From Pyxidicoccus trucidator (GTDB lineage Bacteria > Myxococcota > Myxococcia > Myxococcales > Myxococcaceae), in NCBI RefSeq assembly GCF_010894435.1, contig NZ_JAAIXZ010000028.1, forward strand, positions 1 through 64,000: a stretch of DNA of 64,000 nt. Reading direction: 5' to 3'. The notes below the pieces were generated by a model, which was given only the letters and a program-made list of their open reading frames with translations, had not been told where the DNA came from and ran no database searches. The translations under genes and the position numbers were made by a program. Shown here one piece after another: positions 51,592-58,059 of the stretch; the first letter of the stretch is position 1; every line of letters begins with the position of its first letter.

Positions 51592-51609
51592 TGCCTGTAT
51601 ATGCAGGCA
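51592..51609 (-). promoter_or_regulatory. MarR operator copy 2, at the MarR gene start
   Basis: TGCCTGTATATGCAGGCA, a perfect TGCCTG/CAGGCA inverted repeat with a six-base centre, ending two bases before the MarR ATG. It also lies 74 bases before the divergent histidine kinase start, so it may affect that gene. Confidence 0.7.
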
Positions 51610-51682
51610 TCTGCCGGGCGTCAACGGAATCACCGGCCTCGTGCTTCGAGCGCCCGGGCGGCGGGTCTGTCACAGTGCGGGC

Positions 51683-53290
51683 ATGGGGCCCCTGTTCGCC
51701 TACAGCCTCGTGCCCGTCCTGTCCGTGGCGCTGCTGCTGTGCTTCACCGCCGCGCTCCGGGGTCGCAATGCCCGGGGCCTGGCGCTCTACTGCCTGGCCA
51801 CCGCCCTGTGGAGCGGCGCGCTGCTGCTGCTCTGCATCCCCCGCCTGGCCTGGGTGGGCGAGCGCTTCGTCACCATTGGCGCCTTCATCTCCGCCACCTA
51901 CCTGCATGCCGCCTATGACGTGACGCGCCAGCGCTCCTACCGGCTGGTGGCGCTGGCCTACGCGGTGGCGGTGGCGGTGATGAGCCTGGGCGTCTTCGTC
52001 CCCAGCATCCTCTATGGCCCGGTGGCGCTGGGGCGCGGGCCGCTGTTCTGGCCGTCCATGCTGCTGGCGGTGGCCGCCGCCGCCGTGCCCCTGGTGCACC
52101 TGGCGCGCTCGTACCGGCACGAGGCCCCCGAGCGCCGACCCATCCTTCGCAGCCTGGGCATCGCGGGCGTGCTGGCGTACTCGGGCACCATCGGCAACGC
52201 CCTGCTGCTGTCGTCCGGCTACGCGCTGCCCTTCGGCATGTACCTCGTGCTGGCCGCGCTGCTGGTGCTGGTGCACGTCATCAACGCGCACCAGGCGCCC
52301 GGGGACAGGCGGCTGCTGGAGCGCAGCCTCGTCTACTCGGCCATGGCCGCGGTGCTGTCCGCGGGCTTCCTCTTCGGCGTGCTGACGCTGATGGCGGGCA
52401 GCGGCCAGCCCTTCCTCGCCGAGTACCGCGCGGGCGCCTTCTTCCTGCTGGCCCTGGCGGCGCTCGCCTTCGAGCCGGTGCGCCAGGGACTCCAGGAGTG
52501 GCTGGGCCGCCGGCTGCTCAAGGGCCGCGCCAGCGGCAGCGAGCTGGCCGCCGCGCTCGCCGCCCAGGAGGCCCGCGCGGACCAGGCGGCGCGGCTGGCC
52601 GAGCTGGGCCAGTTCACCGCTGCGGTAGCCCACGAGGTGCGCAACCCGCTGGGCGTGCTCGCCGCGCACCTCAAGCTGCTGGAGCGCCGGGGTGGAGACC
52701 CGGAGTCGGTGGCCGCCATGCGCGAGCAGATTGAGCGGGCCAGCCACTTCGTCGACGAGCTGCTCCGCTACGGCCGCCCGCGGCCATTGGACCTTCGTCG
52801 TGTAGACATTCCCGCCACCCTCGCGCTGTCCTACTCCACCGCACGTCAGGGGTTGGGTGCGCTCGCACCGGAGGTCTCGTTCGAGCCGCCGGAAAGCGAG
52901 TCATTGGAAGTCGAGGCGGACCAGGCACAGCTCTCACAGGTGTTTGTCATTCTTATCGAGAATTCCCTGCTCGCGCTGAGAGATGTGACAACCCCCCGGC
53001 TACGGGTGCGCTGTGAGCGGGCGGAGCGCACGCTCCGGGTCCGCGTGGAAGACAGCGGGCCCGGCATTCCCCCGGAGCTGCTGCCACGGCTGTTTCAGCC
53101 CTTCGTGACGGGCCGCAAGCGGGAGGGGCCCCGGCCGGGCACGGGCCTGGGGCTGGCGATTGCTCGCGGCATCCTCGAACGTCATGGAGGAAACATTCGC
53201 GCGGGCCGCTCGGAAGCGCTCGGCGGAGCCCTCTTCGAGCTGGAAATGCCTTTCACCCAGCCGGTTTCCATTGCCGCCGCAGTCTCCTGA
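51683..53290 (+). CDS. Membrane sensor histidine kinase
   Basis: 535 residues. Seven or eight membrane helices (~1-275) form a 7TM-type sensor region, followed by a short linker and a HisKA/HATPase core: H box TAAVAHEVRNPLGVL (His ~324), N box LIENSLLAL, G1 EDSGPGIPPEL, F box RLFQPFVTG and G2 GTGLGLAIARGI. Autophosphorylates on His in response to a membrane or extracellular signal. No response regulator gene is adjacent, so it is an orphan kinase, common in myxobacteria. The ATG at 51683 begins the first membrane helix. Confidence 0.9.
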   Translation: MGPLFAYSLVPVLSVALLLCFTAALRGRNARGLALYCLATALWSGALLLLCIPRLAWVGERFVTIGAFISATYLHAAYDVTRQRSYRLVALAYAVAVAVMSLGVFVPSILYGPVALGRGPLFWPSMLLAVAAAAVPLVHLARSYRHEAPERRPILRSLGIAGVLAYSGTIGNALLLSSGYALPFGMYLVLAALLVLVHVINAHQAPGDRRLLERSLVYSAMAAVLSAGFLFGVLTLMAGSGQPFLAEYRAGAFFLLALAALAFEPVRQGLQEWLGRRLLKGRASGSELAAALAAQEARADQAARLAELGQFTAAVAHEVRNPLGVLAAHLKLLERRGGDPESVAAMREQIERASHFVDELLRYGRPRPLDLRRVDIPATLALSYSTARQGLGALAPEVSFEPPESESLEVEADQAQLSQVFVILIENSLLALRDVTTPRLRVRCERAERTLRVRVEDSGPGIPPELLPRLFQPFVTGRKREGPRPGTGLGLAIARGILERHGGNIRAGRSEALGGALFELEMPFTQPVSIAAAVS

Positions 53291-53354
53291 CGCATCAGGT
53301 CCCGCGAAAAAAACACAGTCGTTGTGAAGCCGGTCACGGCCCCGTCACGCGATA

Positions 53355-54023
53355 ATGACTACGACAGGAGTACGGGGGGAGCGCTGGTTTCAAGATAAGA
53401 AACCAGACCCGCCGCGTCTGTTGGTTGAAACGGAGGGGGCCGTGAGAGCGAATAGAAGGCTGTGGGTGGTGAAGTCTCCAGCCGGGGGTGGGTTCGAGGC
53501 TTTCGCTTGGCGCGTGCAACCCACCTTGTTCTCTGTGCTGGGCAGGTATTGCGGCGGGATGGAGCACGACCTCGAGGACCTGGTGCATGATGTGTTGCTC
53601 CGGGCCCTGCTGCGTTGGTCGGAGGTGAAGCACCTGGACGAGGATGCGCAGCGGGCGTGGACGGGGCGGGTGGCCCACAACTGCTTCATGGACAGGTGCC
53701 GCCGGAAGGGAAGCGAGTCCAACCGGTTGGCGGCGCTGCTGCACCTCCACGAGCAATTCGAGCAGCCCCATGAGACGTGGGAGCCGGAGCTGTGGGAGTT
53801 CGTCGGCCCGGACGACCTGCTCCAGGCCATCGACAAGCTCAGCAGCCCGAAGCTGCGCCGGACGTTCGAGCTGTACCTGCAAGGCCACTCGTACGCGGAG
53901 ATTGGCCGGGACACGGGGGAGAAGCCCGGCACGGTGGGCGCGCGGCTGAGCCGTGCACGCCGCGAGCTGCGAGTGCTGCTGAAGGAGCCCGCGGAGCAGC
54001 GGAGGCAGGAGCGGAAACGATGA
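53355..54023 (+). CDS. ECF-type RNA polymerase sigma factor, module 1
   Basis: 222 residues. Sigma region 2 (~45-115: LEDLVHDVLLRALLRWSEV, WTGRVAHNCFMDRCRRKG) and region 4 (~150-205: KLRRTFELYLQGHSYAEIGR, GTVGARLSRARREL). About 40 N-terminal residues are not part of the fold, so the true start may be a later GTG. Its stop overlaps the ATG of the CHAT protein (ATGA), whose N-terminus is a zinc-finger anti-sigma-like domain, so the two are produced together. It is paralogous to the sigma factor at 57454. Confidence 0.88.
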   Translation: MTTTGVRGERWFQDKKPDPPRLLVETEGAVRANRRLWVVKSPAGGGFEAFAWRVQPTLFSVLGRYCGGMEHDLEDLVHDVLLRALLRWSEVKHLDEDAQRAWTGRVAHNCFMDRCRRKGSESNRLAALLHLHEQFEQPHETWEPELWEFVGPDDLLQAIDKLSSPKLRRTFELYLQGHSYAEIGRDTGEKPGTVGARLSRARRELRVLLKEPAEQRRQERKR

Positions 54024-57000
54024 CGATGGACTGGTGCAACGAGCTGCCTCGCTTCCTGGATGGGGAGATGCCCTCCGAGGAGCAGGTGCTCTTCCGTGAG
54101 CACCTGGCGGGCTGTGAGCCGTGCGCCCTGGAGTTCCGCGACACGCTGCAACTGGAGCTGCTGGGGCAGACGACGGTGGAGGAGGGCCCGCTGCGCGCGT
54201 CCCCGGAGGCCCGCGCGCAGCAGGCCCCGCGCAGGCGGTGGTGGAAGGACTGGCGGGTGTGGCTGTCCGGGAGCGGGGCGCTGGCGGTGGGGCTGGTGGC
54301 GCTGCTGCTGCTCCCCTGGCCGCGGCAGGGCGACGCGGAAGAGGTGACCTGGCTGGTCCCCGAGGAGGGCCGGCACCTGGAGGCGCGGCTGACGTACGGC
54401 GTGGTGGACCGGAACCACCGGCGCTACGTGCCGGACCGGAGCGAGTCCGACGGGGCGCCCCGCGTGACGGCGCTGCCCCTGCACGCGCTGTCGCGACTGG
54501 AGGCCCGGAAGGACTTCCATGGCATCGCCACCGCGTACCTGCTGCATGGCGCGCCCTGGCAGGCCCGGGCCTTCCTGCAGCGGATGCCGCCCTCGGCGGA
54601 CCGCTCCTGTGATCTGGCGGTGATTGCGCTGGAGCGGGCCCGCGACGTCGAGCCCGCGAAGGCCGATGGCACCCAGCTGAAGCAGACCTACCTGGATGAG
54701 GCGCTGGAGCTGCTGGAGGCCGTGCTGCGCGAGGCGCCGGCGCATCCGCAGGCGCTGTGGAACCGGGCGCTGGTGCTGAGGGAGATGGGGCTGACGCTGC
54801 TGGCGGCGGAGGCGTTCGAGGCGGTGGCGAAGCAGGGGGAGCCGGGCTGGAGCGAGGAGGCCTGGGGGCAGGCGCGGACGCTGCGCGACGCCACGCAGGC
54901 GCGCGGCCGCGAGTGGACGGAGACCTACGCCGCGACGCGGGACTTGATGACGGACCTGGGCGCGCGGCTGCCGCTGGCGGAGGCCCGCGTGCACCCGGGC
55001 ATCGTCCGGCTGGCCTTCTACGACGCGGTGCGGGCGGCGCCCACGCGTGAGGACGTGCTGCGGCTGGCGCCGCTGGCGGAGGCGCTGGACCGCGAGTACG
55101 CGGGCAAGGTCCTGTCCGACTACGTGCGGCGCGTGGCTGCGCGGGACTTCACCCGCCGGGAGCCTGCTGCGCGGCGCTATGTGCAGGTGGCCCGGGAGGA
55201 AGTACCCGTCGACGCGGCGCTGCTGGAGGCGCTCCGGCGCTCGGGCGAGGAGGACATCTATTTCGGGGCGCTCGTGTTCGCGAGCGTCGCGAGGCGCACG
55301 GTGGACATGGAGGCGCTGGCTCGGCTGGCCGAGGCGCAGGGGGACCCGTGGCTGCAGCTCGTGGCCGAGCGTGAGTGGGCCGCGAGCGAGGCACGGGAGG
55401 GGCGGTGGTGGAACGCGGAGCAGCGGCTGAAGTCGGCCCTGGACACCTGCCAGGGCACGGCGCTCGTCTTCAGCTGCCTGCGCCTGGAGCGCGAGCTCAC
55501 GGAGCTGTACCTGGAGCAACACCGCCCGGCGGAGGCCCTCCCGCATGCGTGGAGCGGCTGGAACCGGGCGAAGGCGGCGCGCGAATGGCGCTCCGAGCAG
55601 GGCTTCCTCCTGCAGCTGGCGGACATCGCCCGCTACCAGCACGCCTTCGCCAGCGCGCGCGCGTACCTGGAGGAGTCGCTGGCGCGGATGCCGGAGGACT
55701 GCGTGCAGCGCACGCACATCCACCGGAACCTGGCCGCGGTGGAGTGGGAGGGCTTCCGCCCGGATAGCGCCCGCCGCGCGCTGGACCGCGCCATGGCGTG
55801 TGAGCAGCCCCTGGGGCTGACCGGGGCCTTCGTGCTGTCGGACCTGGCGCGCTCCCGGTCCGAGCCCCGGGATGGGGACCACCTGCGTCGCGCGCTGGCC
55901 GAGCTGCGCCTCGCGGGCGTCTCGCCCGGCCGCGAGGCGCTGCTGCTCTTCATCGAGGGACAGTTCGAGCTGGCCCGCTCCCGTTCCGCGGGCAGTGTGC
56001 TGCTGTGGAGCGCCATCGATCTGGCGGAGCGGCGGCCGGACGACGTGGATGCGCGCAAGGCCCGGGCCTATGCCTACGGTGCCCTCATCGCCGAGGCGGC
56101 GAGGGCGGGGAACTGGTCCGACGCGCTCGCACTCCAGGGGCGCGAGCTCCGGATGGAGCTGGTGCCGGAGCGGTGCATGCTGGCGGTGTCCGTGCACCAC
56201 GAGCGCACGGTGGTCCTCGCCCGGGGGCCTGGTGGCAAGCTGCAGGGGCAGCATGGCGACTCGCGCACCGAGCCGCTGCGGGGGGCGGACGGGCTGGTGC
56301 CGCCGCACCTGGTGGCGGAGCTGCGCGGCTGCGAGCACGTGGACGTGCTGGCGCTGCCGCCCGTGCACGGCCTCACCGGCCTGCTGCCCGTGGACCTGGC
56401 CTGGAGCTACCGCGTGGGCCGTCGCGCGGCGCCGCGGGCGGCCCCGGCGCAGACGCCCGCGCGCCACCTCGTGGTGACGGGCGTGACGGGCCCCGCGTCG
56501 CTGAGGCTGCCGCCGCTCGAGGTGCTGCAGCCGCCCCGGGTACCGGACCCGTGGCGCACGGAGCTGCGGGGCAGCCAGGCCACGCCGTCGAGCGTGCTGG
56601 CGGCCATGGCGGACGCCAGCGAGGTGGAGGTGCACGCGCACGGGATGTTCAGCTCCGCGGTGTCGGACGCCTCGCTGGTGGTGCTGTCGCCGGACCTGGA
56701 CGGCCGCTACGCGCTCACCGCGGACCGGGTGCGGAAGGCCCGGCTTTCACGCGCGCCGGTGGTGTTGCTGGCCACGTGTAGCGCCGCGCGGACGGCGCCC
56801 TACCTGCACGAGCCCTTCAGCCTGCCGGTGGCCTTCATCGAGGCAGGGGCGAGCGTGGTGCTGGCCTCCACGACGGACATTCCCGACACGGCGGGCGAGT
56901 TCTTCGAGGAGGTGCGGGAGCTCATCCGCGGCAAGGCGCGGCCCTCGGTGGCGCTGAGGGATGCCCGTGCGCGCTGGCTGAAGGAGCACCCGGGCAACTC

Positions 57001-57034
57001 GCGCTGGCTCGCCCACGTCCTCCTGTTCGAGTGA
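54020..57034 (+). CDS. Zinc-finger anti-sigma / transmembrane / CHAT protease fusion, module 1
   Basis: 1004 residues. N-terminal anti-sigma zinc finger (Cys6, His28, Cys32, Cys35: FREHLAGCEPC), a single membrane helix (~79-98), a large helical-repeat (TPR-like) region from ~150 to 710 and a C-terminal CHAT caspase-like domain (~730-1004). Catalytic dyad visible: His in VEVHAHG (872-875) and Cys920 in VVLLATCSAAR. The CHAT part should be on the outer (periplasmic) side if the zinc finger is cytoplasmic. Translationally coupled to an ECF sigma factor. Two similar copies lie in tandem. Likely a protease that controls the sigma factor or a partner protein; not demonstrated. Confidence 0.85.
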   Translation: MTMDWCNELPRFLDGEMPSEEQVLFREHLAGCEPCALEFRDTLQLELLGQTTVEEGPLRASPEARAQQAPRRRWWKDWRVWLSGSGALAVGLVALLLLPWPRQGDAEEVTWLVPEEGRHLEARLTYGVVDRNHRRYVPDRSESDGAPRVTALPLHALSRLEARKDFHGIATAYLLHGAPWQARAFLQRMPPSADRSCDLAVIALERARDVEPAKADGTQLKQTYLDEALELLEAVLREAPAHPQALWNRALVLREMGLTLLAAEAFEAVAKQGEPGWSEEAWGQARTLRDATQARGREWTETYAATRDLMTDLGARLPLAEARVHPGIVRLAFYDAVRAAPTREDVLRLAPLAEALDREYAGKVLSDYVRRVAARDFTRREPAARRYVQVAREEVPVDAALLEALRRSGEEDIYFGALVFASVARRTVDMEALARLAEAQGDPWLQLVAEREWAASEAREGRWWNAEQRLKSALDTCQGTALVFSCLRLERELTELYLEQHRPAEALPHAWSGWNRAKAAREWRSEQGFLLQLADIARYQHAFASARAYLEESLARMPEDCVQRTHIHRNLAAVEWEGFRPDSARRALDRAMACEQPLGLTGAFVLSDLARSRSEPRDGDHLRRALAELRLAGVSPGREALLLFIEGQFELARSRSAGSVLLWSAIDLAERRPDDVDARKARAYAYGALIAEAARAGNWSDALALQGRELRMELVPERCMLAVSVHHERTVVLARGPGGKLQGQHGDSRTEPLRGADGLVPPHLVAELRGCEHVDVLALPPVHGLTGLLPVDLAWSYRVGRRAAPRAAPAQTPARHLVVTGVTGPASLRLPPLEVLQPPRVPDPWRTELRGSQATPSSVLAAMADASEVEVHAHGMFSSAVSDASLVVLSPDLDGRYALTADRVRKARLSRAPVVLLATCSAARTAPYLHEPFSLPVAFIEAGASVVLASTTDIPDTAGEFFEEVRELIRGKARPSVALRDARARWLKEHPGNSRWLAHVLLFE

Positions 57035-57043
57035 GCGCGCGGG

Positions 57044-57076
57044 GCGGGCAGGTTCCTCGTAAGGAACCCCACCCGC
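57044..57076 (+). terminator. Hairpin after the module 1 CHAT gene
   Basis: GCGGG (57044-57048) and GGTTCCT (57051-57057) pair with AGGAACC (57062-57068) and CCCGC (57072-57076) around a four-base loop. No T tract, so the small peptide gene downstream may still be transcribed by read-through. Confidence 0.4.
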
Positions 57077-57146
57077 TGCGTTGTCAGGGCAGGCGCGGGG
57101 CGTCGTCATCACGGCGGGCCACCGTGGCCGAGAGGGGGAACGTGAG

Positions 57147-57305
57147 ATGCTGAGCTGCCAACCTGACAAGACGCCGGACAGGCCCGAGGTGAGGGACCCT
57201 CCGCCGAAGGAGCCCACCGGCCTGTGCCCGCAGCCCCCCGAGTCCAAGGAGGGCCGCGCCAGGCCCGAGGTGAGGGACCCTCCGCCGAAGGAGCCCACCG
57301 GCTGA
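57147..57305 (+). CDS. Small proline-rich peptide with an internal repeat, module 1
   Basis: 52 residues; the ATG at 57147 follows AGGGGG by nine bases (a GTG at 57143 is out of frame). The peptide is MLSCQPDKTPD, then RPEVRDPPPKEPTG, a short linker LCPQPPESKEGRA, and RPEVRDPPPKEPTG again. Its DNA holds two exact 43-base copies. No signal peptide or fold is expected. It sits 113 bases after the CHAT gene, as does a comparable peptide after the second CHAT gene, so it may be a protease substrate or messenger. This role is inference; short length limits certainty that it is a gene. Confidence 0.6.
   Translation: MLSCQPDKTPDRPEVRDPPPKEPTGLCPQPPESKEGRARPEVRDPPPKEPTG
57179..57302 (+). repeat. Two exact 43-base direct repeats
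   Basis: 57179-57221 and 57260-57302 are identical over 43 bases; the period is 81 bases (27 codons), so the repeat keeps the reading frame of the small peptide gene. Only two copies; not a CRISPR array. Confidence 0.9.
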
Positions 57306-57322
57306 CGCCCGCACCGGCCACG

Positions 57323-57346
57323 GCCCCGCCGGAAGTCGGGCGGGGC
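57323..57346 (+). terminator. Hairpin after the module 1 peptide gene
   Basis: GCCCCGCC (57323-57330) and GGCGGGGC (57339-57346) form a perfect 8-bp stem with an eight-base loop, 18 bases after the peptide stop; no T tract. Further on, GGAACC at 57371 followed by TCGGTTT resembles an ECF -35/-10 pair, which would suit autoregulation of the next sigma gene (weak evidence). Confidence 0.5.
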
Positions 57347-57453
57347 TGTCGGTCAGAGGGCGGAACCCCGCGTGGCTGCGTCGGTTTCCGGACGACCCCC
57401 CAAGGATTCACCCTGAGCGCGTTCTGACCAGGCGTGAAGGAGGGCGGGGGTCG

Positions 57454-58059
57454 ATGAGGGTCCAGCGCATTGCCACAGTGGTCCAATGGCCAGTGGCCTA
57501 CAGTGAGAATGTGAGTCACGACGGCTTCGAGGAGTTCGCGCGCCGTGTCCGCCCCATGCTGCTGGCCCTGGCGAGGCGTATGTGCGGCCATGGCGGGGTG
57601 GACCCGGAGGACCTGGTCCAGGAGGCGCTCACGCGCGCGCTGTCGTACCACGGCGCGCTTGTCGCCCAGCCGGAGCCCGTGTACCGGGCGTGGCTGTGCC
57701 GGGCCCTCACCAACCACTTCCTCGACCTGTGTCGCAAGCGCCGCTCGGAGCTGCTGGAACATGAGCGCGGCGACCTGCGCCTGGTGCGCGGCGAGGTGGA
57801 AGCGCCGGACGCGCGCACGGGCGAGGCCTGGGAGCACATCTCCGACAAGGACTTCCTGGCCGCCATCGCCCGGCTCTCCAACCCGCGCGTTCGCGAGGCG
57901 TACGAGCTGCACGCCACCGGCCTGCGCTACCGCGCCATCGCCCAGCGCATGGGCGTACCCGAGGGCACGGTGGGGAGCTGGCTCTTCCAGGCGCGCAAGG
58001 AACTGAAGGCGCTGTTGCTGCCGCTGACCGGTGGTGATGGTGGAGGGGATGTGGAATGA
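57454..58059 (+). CDS. ECF-type RNA polymerase sigma factor, module 2
   Basis: 201 residues; the ATG follows GGAGGGCGGGGG. Sigma region 2 (~25-90: VDPEDLVQEALTRALSYHG, WLCRALTNHFLDLCRKRR) and region 4 (~135-190: NPRVREAYELHATGLRYRAI, EGTVGSWLFQARKELKAL). Its stop overlaps the ATG of the second CHAT protein (ATGA). Paralogous to the sigma factor at 53355 with the same gene order, so the module was duplicated as a unit. Confidence 0.9.
   Translation: MRVQRIATVVQWPVAYSENVSHDGFEEFARRVRPMLLALARRMCGHGGVDPEDLVQEALTRALSYHGALVAQPEPVYRAWLCRALTNHFLDLCRKRRSELLEHERGDLRLVRGEVEAPDARTGEAWEHISDKDFLAAIARLSNPRVREAYELHATGLRYRAIAQRMGVPEGTVGSWLFQARKELKALLLPLTGGDGGGDVE

Noticed and set aside
53390-56641. Open frame of about 1080 codons antisense to CHAT module 1
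   Set aside because: Arg/His/Gln-rich artefact of GC-rich third codon positions; the plus strand has zinc-finger and CHAT motifs.
57179-57302. Direct repeats considered as a CRISPR array
   Set aside because: Only two copies, an 81-base period in frame with a peptide gene, no further repeats and no cas genes in the window.
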